A DNA stretch of 17,718 bases from JABMRP01 sp964444795. Its GTDB lineage: Bacteria; Planctomycetota; Planctomycetia; Pirellulales; Thermoguttaceae. The notes beneath the pieces are model-generated. The model was not told the DNA's origin. It worked only from the letters and a program-made list of their open reading frames with translations, and did no database searches. The stretch covers positions 1-17,718 of the forward strand of contig CAYUIQ010000189.1 of assembly GCA_964444795.1 (NCBI GenBank), written 5' to 3'. A program made the position numbers and the translations under genes. Shown one piece after another: positions 7,299-14,300 of the stretch. The stretch's first letter is position 1; every line of letters begins with the position of its first letter.

Positions 7299-7940
7299 AT
7301 GAATTCTTCAGTTCGACACAAACGGGCGACGGCCTTGTCGGCCGGCCTTTGGCTGGGCGGGGTCGTTGCCCTCGGTACGTTGACGGCCGGTTGTTCGTTT
7401 ATCGCCGAAGGCGGTGACCGCCTGAATCGGGCCACCAGCAAGGCCGACACCGCCCGAAGCGACGCCGCCACACGCGACGCCAGCCACCGGACTTCGACCG
7501 AGGACCCCGTTGGCAAGGAGATCACGCCGGCCGGTTACCAGGAAATCGTTATTGACGAAAACGCAAAGGGAGGACAAGCCATGAGTACTGCCGATACCAA
7601 GACCGCCGACACCAAAACCCACATACCGCGGAAAGTAGAACACGCCGATACGGCCGATTTCCAGCGTAAGGTGCTGGAGTCCGACGTGCCCGTGCTGGTC
7701 GATTTTTACGCCGATTGGTGCGGCCCTTGCCGGATGCTCGCGCCGGCCTTGGAGGAACTCGCCCGGGAAACGCCCAACGCCCGGATCGTCAAGGTCGACG
7801 TCGATCGCAACCCGGAGTTGGCCGCCCGATATAAGGTCGGTTCGATCCCCAGTCTGGCCGTGTTCTCCGGTGGCGAAATCACAGCTCAACACGTTGGCCT
7901 GGCCAACAAGAGCGAACTGAAGTCGCTGCTGAAACGTTGA
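7299..7940 (+). CDS. Lipoprotein-anchored thioredoxin, possibly with a second internal start
   Basis: This 213-residue protein reads as a lipoprotein signal (hydrophobic residues 10-30, lipobox LTAG-C32), a polar Thr/Ala/Asp-rich linker to about residue 110, then a full thioredoxin domain. The redox motif W140-C-G-P-C144 sits after VLVDFYAD, and the cis-proline is P184 in GSIPSLAVF. Thiol-disulfide exchange outside the cytoplasm, with the protein held to a membrane, is the expected role. The ATG at 7299 has GGGAGAGGA five bases upstream, and in-frame ATGs further upstream lack a site. Met95 (ATG at 7581) is also preceded by a very strong site and would give a 119-residue cytoplasmic thioredoxin of ordinary size. 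A strong hairpin follows the gene. Assignment to the thioredoxin fold is firm. Which start or starts are used is open. Confidence 0.9.
   Translation: MNSSVRHKRATALSAGLWLGGVVALGTLTAGCSFIAEGGDRLNRATSKADTARSDAATRDASHRTSTEDPVGKEITPAGYQEIVIDENAKGGQAMSTADTKTADTKTHIPRKVEHADTADFQRKVLESDVPVLVDFYADWCGPCRMLAPALEELARETPNARIVKVDVDRNPELAARYKVGSIPSLAVFSGGEITAQHVGLANKSELKSLLKR
7565..7580 (+). promoter_or_regulatory. Strong internal ribosome-binding site before Met95 of the thioredoxin gene
   Basis: AAAGGGAGGA at 7565-7574 lies six bases before an in-frame ATG at 7581. The following codons begin a complete soluble thioredoxin. The codons across the site read N-A-K-G-G-Q-A, so it could be chance, but both match and spacing are better than for most starts in the window. 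Confidence 0.5.
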
Positions 7941-7967
7941 GCCACCCCCGTTGCATCGGCAAGGACG

Positions 7968-8000
7968 TGAGTGCCCGGAAAGGCCCTTTCCGGGCACTCA
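7968..8000 (+). terminator. Perfect 16-bp inverted repeat after the thioredoxin gene, probable terminator
   Basis: TGAGTGCCCGGAAAGG at 7968-7983 is the exact reverse complement of 7985-8000, with one base between, so a GC-rich stem of about 15 bp with a short loop can form. It starts 28 bases after the thioredoxin stop. No T-run follows (TCGATTCTTG), so it may stop transcription imperfectly, or protect the mRNA end, or act differently. Confidence 0.6.
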
Positions 8001-8120
8001 TCGATTCTTGGGCCGCTGTTTGGGGACCGTTGCTCGGATCCTCGAAAAAGCGGCCTCCCTTTGGTCCGCCGCGGGGAACTTCTCCCGCCGACACCTTCCC
8101 GGCCCAGGGGTCGTCCCGAT

Positions 8121-9488
8121 ATGATGGTATGCATGATACAAACATTGGAAACCTTTGCCGACTGGATTCGGGCGACCGACCACCATGCGTCGCATCACCT
8201 CAGGCTCCTGGAACAGGCCCAGCAGATGCTTGCCGGCGGGGTGGGTGATGCCCGCACCAAGGAGGGTGTCCAGCGCCGGGTCGAGTTGGCCACCCAACTC
8301 GAACGCTGGCGATATCAGCACCTGAAAAGACGGCCGAGAGACCTCTCGCGGCAGGATCGCGAGTTGGTCGAGGCATTGGATCTGGCCGCCAACGCGCTGG
8401 CCGGAAGACCAGGACGCGAGCCCCGGCATACGTGGCAAGTCATCGCGGGCACCACGCCGATCGATTGTCTGGCCGCGGTAGACTACTGTCTTCAGAGAGA
8501 AGTGGCGCTCGATCGCGTGTGCCGCGAGGCCGCTGACGCGACCGAGGAATATTTCACGTTGGCACCATCCGACAACTCCGATGCCCGGCAACGGCGGATG
8601 TTGCTCTACGCGCCGTTGTATCTGTCAAACCATTGCACCAACCACTGCGTCTATTGCGGGTTTCGGTATCCTCAGGCCACCGAGCGGAAGCACCTCGACT
8701 TCGAGGAAGCCCAACGGCAGATCGACGTGCTGCACGGCCGGGGATTGCGTCACGTGCTGCTGGTGGCCGGCGATTTCCCGCACCTGACGACCACCGGCTA
8801 CTTCGCCCGAATCACCCGATATATGGTCGACCGGGGAATTCAGCCGGCGATCGAGATCGCGCCGCAAGACACGGCCTCGTATGCGACGTTGGCCGAGGCG
8901 GGAGTTCGGGGCGTTACGTTGTATCAGGAAACGTACCACGAGGAACTCTACTCGCTGTATCATCCGCGGGGGAGCAAGGCGTTGTTCGATTGGCGGCTGG
9001 AAGGGCTCGATCGGGCTGCCGAGGCGGGGATGCAGCGTCTAGGGTTGGGTATTCTGCTGGGATTGGCCGATCCGCGCGCGGATCTGCTTGCCTTGACCCG
9101 CCACGGCGACTATCTCCGGCAGCGTTTTCCCGACCGCACACTGGCCTTCAGCCTCCCCCGCATCCACCAGGCGCCACCCGATTTTCAAACGCCGTATCCG
9201 GTCGACGACGAGACGTTCATCCGCATGTACTGCGCGTTGCGATGGGCGTTTCCCCAGGCCGAATTGGTGCTGTCTACTCGGGAATCGCCCTCGCTGAGAG
9301 ACCGGCTGGCGGGGATCTGTATTACGCAGATGAGCGCCGGCAGTTGCACGGCCCCGGGAGGATATGCCGAGGAATCGGCGTCCGCCGCACCGGGTGAACA
9401 GTTTCCCGTCTGCGACGACCGTTCGGTGGCCGAGATGGCTCGCCGACTTGAGACGGCCGGCATCGCGGCGCGTTGGGAAATCACCTGA
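8121..9488 (+). CDS. ThiH/HydG-type radical SAM enzyme (2-iminoacetate synthase-like)
   Basis: This 455-residue protein has the radical SAM cluster motif C172-X3-C176-X2-C179 in CTNHCVYCGF, preceded by LLYAPLYLSN as in ThiH and HydG. Other family landmarks are the IEIAPQD and GVTLYQETYHE strands, STRE at 385-388, and SAGS-T-APGGY with EQFPVCDDRSV near the end. ThiH cleaves tyrosine to dehydroglycine for thiazole synthesis, and HydG uses the same chemistry to make CO and cyanide. The HydG C-terminal CX2CX22C cluster is absent, so ThiH-like is the better label. The N-terminal part before the cluster is about 170 residues, longer than I recall for either family, and the conserved SAGSRT reads SAGSCT. 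No thiG, thiF or thiS is visible nearby. ATGs at 8121, 8124 and 8133 are all possible, and AGGGG about ten bases before 8121 favours the first. The next gene starts 25 bases after the stop. Confidence 0.8.
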   Translation: MMVCMIQTLETFADWIRATDHHASHHLRLLEQAQQMLAGGVGDARTKEGVQRRVELATQLERWRYQHLKRRPRDLSRQDRELVEALDLAANALAGRPGREPRHTWQVIAGTTPIDCLAAVDYCLQREVALDRVCREAADATEEYFTLAPSDNSDARQRRMLLYAPLYLSNHCTNHCVYCGFRYPQATERKHLDFEEAQRQIDVLHGRGLRHVLLVAGDFPHLTTTGYFARITRYMVDRGIQPAIEIAPQDTASYATLAEAGVRGVTLYQETYHEELYSLYHPRGSKALFDWRLEGLDRAAEAGMQRLGLGILLGLADPRADLLALTRHGDYLRQRFPDRTLAFSLPRIHQAPPDFQTPYPVDDETFIRMYCALRWAFPQAELVLSTRESPSLRDRLAGICITQMSAGSCTAPGGYAEESASAAPGEQFPVCDDRSVAEMARRLETAGIAARWEIT

Positions 9489-9513
9489 GAGACTTTCGGA
9501 AACCACCCCGAGC

Positions 9514-10134
9514 ATGGACTATTACCCCATCGGATTCTGCCTCGAAGGCCGACGATGCCTGGTGATCGGCGGCGGACGCATCGCGCTGGCCAAGGCGAGG
9601 GGTTTGCTGGAAGCCGGGGCCTGCGTGACGGTCGTCGGCCGGGAGTTCGTCGCCGAGTTCGATTCGCTCACTGGCGTCGAGCGACACGGCCGGGAGTTTC
9701 GCGACGACGACCTGACGGGCGTGGCGCTGGCAATTGCCGCCACCGACGACCCGGCGGTGAATCACCATGTGGCCGAAACGTGCCGTGCATGCGGTATTGC
9801 CTACAATGTGGTCGACGATCCGGAGTACTGTGGCTTCATCGTGCCTTCGATTTTGCGGCGGGGGCCGCTGACCGTATCGATCGCCACCGGCGGTGCCGCT
9901 CCGGCGCTGGCCCGGCGATTGCGACGGCAATTGGAGCAGTGGCTACCGGAAGATTACGCCGAGTACGTCAAATTCCTCGACCACGCTCGCCAGCGAGCCA
10001 AGACGGCGGTCGCCGATCCGAAGCGTCGCTTTCAGATCGCCACGCAATTGGCCACCGAAGACGGCTACGAGCAGTTCGGCCGGTTGAGCCCGACGGAGCG
10101 CGAGCAGTGGCTGAGCGAGTTGTTGGGCGAGTGA
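9514..10134 (+). CDS. Precorrin-2 dehydrogenase / sirohydrochlorin ferrochelatase (Met8/SirC/CysG N-terminal type)
   Basis: This 206-residue protein is the size of stand-alone Met8/SirC enzymes. It begins YYPIGFCLEGRRCLVIGGG with the NAD-binding motif GGGRIALAKA at 19-28. It continues with IAATDDPAVNHHVAETC, NVVDDPEYCGFIVPSILRRGPL with the expected catalytic Asp at 101-102, and SIATGGAAPALARRLR. The family oxidises precorrin-2 to sirohydrochlorin with NAD and can insert iron to make siroheme, in the cytoplasm. The uroporphyrinogen methyltransferase half of CysG is absent and must be supplied elsewhere. The ATG at 9514 is chosen because the family starts right at this motif. The same frame is open further upstream, but that part lies inside the radical SAM gene. 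The 25-base gap to that gene suggests co-transcription. Confidence 0.88.
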   Translation: MDYYPIGFCLEGRRCLVIGGGRIALAKARGLLEAGACVTVVGREFVAEFDSLTGVERHGREFRDDDLTGVALAIAATDDPAVNHHVAETCRACGIAYNVVDDPEYCGFIVPSILRRGPLTVSIATGGAAPALARRLRRQLEQWLPEDYAEYVKFLDHARQRAKTAVADPKRRFQIATQLATEDGYEQFGRLSPTEREQWLSELLGE

Positions 10135-10142
10135 GTGTCTCT

Positions 10143-10236
10143 TGTACCTTGGGCCTCCCGGCCCGTCGCTCCGGGACTATCGACGGGCTAGGAAGCCCAT
10201 CGTACAAACGCGACGGCCTCGGAGGGCCATCGTACC
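10143..10236. repeat. Imperfect palindrome plus a third half-copy, intergenic repeat
   Basis: The left arm is 10143-10168 and the right arm 10181-10206. They are inverted copies with about five mismatches in 26 and a 12-base loop. A further direct copy of the right arm follows at 10211-10235 (CGACGG start, CCATCGTAC end). The core GGGC-TCCCGGCCCGT resembles the palindrome at 17301-17357, which points to one dispersed repeat family. The element lies between the siroheme gene and the fucosidase gene and might also end transcription. Confidence 0.75.
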
Positions 10237-10238
10237 GT

Positions 10239-10268
10239 TTGCGGACCGCTAATCGCCCGATGTAGAAT
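10239..10268 (+). promoter_or_regulatory. Possible sigma-70-type promoter of the GH29 gene
   Basis: TTGCGG at 10239-10244 and TAGAAT at 10263-10268 are 18 bases apart and match consensus at four and five of six positions. The -10 ends 48 bases before the ATG at 10317. Confidence 0.4.
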
Positions 10269-10316
10269 ACACGCTCCCAGTCCACGCCAAGACGTTGTCT
10301 CTCCAGGAGCCTTGCC

Positions 10317-11702
10317 ATGCATCCCGCGAAAATGCTTCTCGTCCCGCTTGTCATCGTCTCTTGCACCGCATCCGCAACATACGCCCAGGACGCACCGCCT
10401 CGCGCCAAGTACGAGCCAACTTGGGAGTCGCTCGACACGGTGCCCATGCCGCCGTGGTTCAACGAGGCGAAGTTCGGCATCTTCGTCGTCTGGGGTCCTT
10501 ACTCCGTACCCGGGTGGACCGATCGGGGTTACGCCGAATGGTACGGCGGCAAGCTGGATAGTGGACAGAAGCCGACCGTGGAATTCCACGAGAAGAACTA
10601 CGGCAAGGATTTCAAGTATGAGCAATTCGCCGATCAGTTCAAGGCCGAGATGTGGGACCCGGACGCTTGGGCCGAACTGTTCGCCAAGTCCGGTGCCAAG
10701 TACGTCGTGACCACGGCCGTCTATCACGACGGATATTGCCTCTGGCCGTCGCCTTTTTCCAAGACCGTCAACACCGGCAAGTGGAACTCGATGGTCACCG
10801 GGCCGCGGCGCGATCTGCTGGGCGAGTTGAACGCCGCCTGCGAGAAACGCGGCGTGAAGCCGGGCATCTACTATTCCCTGATGGAATGGTGGCATCCGCT
10901 CTACTCATCGAAGGATCCCGAGGTCAAGCAGCGATACGCGCTGGAGCATCTGCATCCGCAGTTCAAGGACGTGGTGAGCAAGTACAAGCCGTGGTTCATC
11001 TTCCTCGACGGCGAATGGCATCACGAACACACGTTTTGGAAATCCGAGCAACTGGCGGCGTGGCTGTTCAACGAATCGCCGGTCCGCGACCGCGTGGTGA
11101 CCAACGACCGTTGGGGGAAAACCCGGGGTAAGCACGGGATGGTCTACTCCAGCGAGTACGGCGGCGGACACGGCTGGGCCGGACACCCTTGGCAGGAAGA
11201 TCGCGGTATCGGCCACAGCTACGGTTACAACCGCAACGAGAACCTCGCCGATTATGATACGGCCGACGAGTTGATCGGGATGCTCGTGCGCACCGCCTCC
11301 AACGGCGGCAACCTGCTGCTCGACGTCGGGCCCACCGCCGACGGCCGGATTCCCGTCATCATGCAACAGCGTCTGGCGCAAATCGGCGCGTGGCTAAAAG
11401 TCAACGGCGAGGCCATCTACGGCTCGACTCGCTGGCCGGTCGCCACCAGCGAGGGAGAAACCGTCCGCTACACGGTCAAGGGCGACGACCTCTACGCGAT
11501 ATGCACAAAGTGGCCCGGCACGACGCTGACGCTGTCCAAAGCGAAGCCCGCCGCCAACACAAAGATCACCATGCTGGGCCACGACGGCCCGGTTTCCTGG
11601 CGCATTGAGAACGATCGGCTTTTGATCGACGTCCCCCAACTGACCATCGATCGGCTGCCCTGCTTGTACGCATGGACGTTCAAGATCCCGGGCGGGTTAT
11701 GA
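10317..11702 (+). CDS. Secreted GH29 alpha-L-fucosidase-like glycoside hydrolase
   Basis: This 461-residue enzyme has a signal peptide (MHPAKMLLVPLVIVSC to about TYAQ-24) and AGGAG eight bases before the ATG. GH29 landmarks are visible: PPWFNEAKFGIFVVWGPYSVPGW at about 45-67, AEWYGG at 73-78, VVTTAVYHDGYCLWPSPFS around H137-D138-G139, GIYYSLMEWWHP, the nucleophile region FIFLD231-G-E-W, TNDRWG, and GGNLLLDVGPTADG, followed by a beta-rich C-terminal domain. The family removes alpha-L-fucose by a retaining mechanism, outside the cytoplasm here. Two usual fucose-binding His positions differ: FxHWG reads F-V-V58-W-G, and HHDG reads Y136-H-D-G. Specificity may therefore be changed. It is a single plus-strand gene, and its stop overlaps the convergent GH-D-like gene by six bases. 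Confidence 0.9.
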   Translation: MHPAKMLLVPLVIVSCTASATYAQDAPPRAKYEPTWESLDTVPMPPWFNEAKFGIFVVWGPYSVPGWTDRGYAEWYGGKLDSGQKPTVEFHEKNYGKDFKYEQFADQFKAEMWDPDAWAELFAKSGAKYVVTTAVYHDGYCLWPSPFSKTVNTGKWNSMVTGPRRDLLGELNAACEKRGVKPGIYYSLMEWWHPLYSSKDPEVKQRYALEHLHPQFKDVVSKYKPWFIFLDGEWHHEHTFWKSEQLAAWLFNESPVRDRVVTNDRWGKTRGKHGMVYSSEYGGGHGWAGHPWQEDRGIGHSYGYNRNENLADYDTADELIGMLVRTASNGGNLLLDVGPTADGRIPVIMQQRLAQIGAWLKVNGEAIYGSTRWPVATSEGETVRYTVKGDDLYAICTKWPGTTLTLSKAKPAANTKITMLGHDGPVSWRIENDRLLIDVPQLTIDRLPCLYAWTFKIPGGL

Positions 11703-14300
11703 ATCTGTCTCGCGTTCCCGTCGGACCACGGTGATGGTGGATTTCGAGAACAACCGCTGGGTCAGGCGACGGTACTGGTGTGACGGCGGCAACGGTAATC
11801 TCTCGCCGGTTGGCGGCGGTGGCACATGTACTTTGCGATCGGCGACCAACCATATTTCCACCGGCACCGTTCCCTCTCGGCCGAGTGCCGGTTCGCGGGA
11901 CGGCACCAGATGTCCCCGGAGGGTCACCGTCCGGCCGCGGTACTTGCGCAGATCGTAGGCCGAGAGGGTCCAACTCCCGCCGTCTTGAACGCGAGGCTCG
12001 ATGTCCTTTCCATCCAGAGTAATCCGTGACAGTGCCGCGCCCCATGCTTGAACCAGAAGATCGTAACGCGGCATCTCCTCATCGGGCACGGATAGACGAA
12101 TCTGGAAAGCCGCCTCTTCGAGCTTCGCTTCGGCCGGCGGAAGCGGCAGCGGCATGGCGGCCTTCTCAGCCGTTGGCGCCCCCGGTTTGATTTCCAGGAT
12201 CAAGGTCGAGTCGCCCGGCACATCGACCGAAAACGGCGTGCCGGAGATGAACCTCCACGGCATCTCCTCCACAAACGGATAAACCGCCCGGGCGTGATAC
12301 GGAAGCCCCGGTTCGCCGCGGAAGTAAACCGACGTGTCAAACGGTATCTCCAGAGTCCGCGCTCGTCGATCGGGGTTGCGTACGGTAAGAATGGCTCGGT
12401 CGCCAACCCAACTAACGTACCCATACACCTCGCCGCGGGCACAATCGCCGCCGATGAGCACCGTGTTGGACAGACCTCGCTGGTTGGCCTGCGCCCAGGC
12501 ACTGGCCTTTGCAAGCACTTTCCAGTGGTCGTCGTCCAACAATTCGTTGTCGATGTACAGTTCCTTCAGCGTCGTGCCCCGGGCGTAGTACATCACGACG
12601 TAGTCCGACCAGTCGCGAAGCGTGTCCTGGAAATCGGTGTACGGCTTCTTATGGGTCAGCAGGATGCCGTGGGTCATCAGATCGGCGATCGAGATGAGCG
12701 GCCGCACGCAACGGCTCGGATTATTGAAACTCTGAAACAGCCACGAGTCTCGGTAAGCGGTCGCCCCGGCACGCAACGAAAGCTGCGGCCATGATCCGTT
12801 GCCGCCCGAGTCGCCGCTCATCATCCAAATGGTATGCACGTGCTGGAACCACCACGGGCTGAACCAGCTTCCGTTGGTGTAGTTCTGAAAAATCCGAGGG
12901 TTGAGCGTTCGCTCGTAGGCCAACAGGTCGAGCGTTACGTCGAGGCAGGCTTCTCGCGCGTGGCGCTGCGAGAGATAGTTCGACGTGAAATTGTGGTTGA
13001 AATCGTGCTTGATGTAATCGATCTTGCCGACTTCGATCATCTGCCGCAGCGCCCGGCGAATATCTTCCTGGTATTTTGGATCGAGGAGGTCGAAGTAGAC
13101 CTTATTGCCGCTCATCCACGCCTGCTGCGAACGGTTGAACCCATCGAAATATGCCGGCTTATAGCCCACCTGAAGTCCCCGGCCGAAGCCGGCATTGGTT
13201 CCGTCGAAGGTCATCCAGAGCCCGAGCCCCACGTCGTGTGCCGCCAGCGCGTCGTGAAGCGCGGCGAGGTCCAATCCGTCCTTGGGCTGAAAAATGCGAT
13301 CGAACGTCTTCGTATTCTCCCAGCCGTGATCGGGGACCATGCCGTCGAGATTCGCACCGTGGGCTCGCATCTGCCGCTGGATCGTTCGTGCGACGTCGTC
13401 GGCAAAGATAGCCGTATCGAGCGACTTGGCCTTGCGGCTGTACCAGTTGTTCAGATGGAGATAGCTGCGCGTGGGAAGTCGCGTCTGGTCGATGTAATCT
13501 TTCAGTGCCAACTCGGCGCTTTCGCCCGGGTTGCGCGAGATCCCCATCACGGCCCGTTTGCTCCGAACGGCCCAGGTGCCGTCCGGCTGCCGCTTTGCAT
13601 AGCCGGGAAAATGACACAACGTGACCAGACCGTCGCGCGGAGCGAACTCGCGATCGCGACCGTCAAAGTCGATGGTATAATGCCACTTGTAGCGGAAATC
13701 CGGCTCAACGAACCCGTCGCTGTGGCGGCTGTAAAATCCCGGGTAGTCGACACCGAAGAACCAATTACCCACAAACACCGGTTGCCCCTCTCCGCCACGA
13801 GACGCTTTCTGTCGGCAGGAGAAGCGTTGCACCTGGAGCCGATCGATCACGTCGTCGACGTCGAGCTTCAGCCAAACCGTTTTGTGGAGCCAGGGATCGG
13901 AGCCCAGCGAGTAAGTGACGGTTACCAGTTCTGGAGCATGTGACGGCCACAACTTCGGTGCATACACCAGCGTCAGCGATTGCGTGCCGCTGTGGTTCTG
14001 TCGTTGGGGGGCTTTGACCGTTCGGTAGTCTTTTATGGTGAAGCGACGGTTATTGGACCACAGGAGCTCGAACTCGTCGCTGGTCACATCGAGTGCATCC
14101 GAGCCGTCCGGACGCGCCAGGCCGGTCAATCGCCAGGAGTCGAACATTCGCTGGAACGTCGCGCGCAGGTGCTCGTTTTCCAGGGCAAGCACATTCGGCT
14201 CGGCTCCCTGGCCAACAACACTCCCCAACAGCGCGATCGCGACAAGGGCTGCACACGGACGTAGGGCCGTCGCTCTTGGTTTACGGCAGCGTCTCGTCAT
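11697..14300 (-). CDS. Secreted melibiase-like glycoside hydrolase (clan GH-D, GH36-like)
   Basis: This 867-residue protein starts with a basic N-region and a hydrophobic signal (CAALVAIALLGSVVG at about 16-30). Residues about 35-275 form a beta-rich N-terminal domain. Residues about 280-560 look like a TIM barrel with LNNWYSRK, DGMVPDHGWE, GLGLWMTFDG and the strand IDYIKHD433FNHNF, which fits the nucleophile strand of GH36/GH27. SGD497SGGNGS is a candidate acid/base loop. Residues from about 610 are beta domains, including a C-terminal part (about 725-830) that might bind carbohydrate. Alpha-galactosidase or alpha-N-acetylgalactosaminidase activity is the nearest guess, but the exact GH family is not certain. 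The start overlaps the end of the sulfatase 2 gene by 20 bp, so translation may be coupled. Confidence 0.75.
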   Translation of the reverse strand: MTRRCRKPRATALRPCAALVAIALLGSVVGQGAEPNVLALENEHLRATFQRMFDSWRLTGLARPDGSDALDVTSDEFELLWSNNRRFTIKDYRTVKAPQRQNHSGTQSLTLVYAPKLWPSHAPELVTVTYSLGSDPWLHKTVWLKLDVDDVIDRLQVQRFSCRQKASRGGEGQPVFVGNWFFGVDYPGFYSRHSDGFVEPDFRYKWHYTIDFDGRDREFAPRDGLVTLCHFPGYAKRQPDGTWAVRSKRAVMGISRNPGESAELALKDYIDQTRLPTRSYLHLNNWYSRKAKSLDTAIFADDVARTIQRQMRAHGANLDGMVPDHGWENTKTFDRIFQPKDGLDLAALHDALAAHDVGLGLWMTFDGTNAGFGRGLQVGYKPAYFDGFNRSQQAWMSGNKVYFDLLDPKYQEDIRRALRQMIEVGKIDYIKHDFNHNFTSNYLSQRHAREACLDVTLDLLAYERTLNPRIFQNYTNGSWFSPWWFQHVHTIWMMSGDSGGNGSWPQLSLRAGATAYRDSWLFQSFNNPSRCVRPLISIADLMTHGILLTHKKPYTDFQDTLRDWSDYVVMYYARGTTLKELYIDNELLDDDHWKVLAKASAWAQANQRGLSNTVLIGGDCARGEVYGYVSWVGDRAILTVRNPDRRARTLEIPFDTSVYFRGEPGLPYHARAVYPFVEEMPWRFISGTPFSVDVPGDSTLILEIKPGAPTAEKAAMPLPLPPAEAKLEEAAFQIRLSVPDEEMPRYDLLVQAWGAALSRITLDGKDIEPRVQDGGSWTLSAYDLRKYRGRTVTLRGHLVPSREPALGREGTVPVEIWLVADRKVHVPPPPTGERLPLPPSHQYRRLTQRLFSKSTITVVRRERETDS

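Noticed and set aside
7971..8120. N-terminal extension of the radical SAM enzyme
   Set aside because: It begins inside the hairpin after the thioredoxin gene and has low-complexity composition.
12834..13943. Plus-strand frame of 369 codons opposite the GH-D-like gene
   Set aside because: Shadow of a gene with signal peptide and catalytic motifs. It has no start site or family motif.
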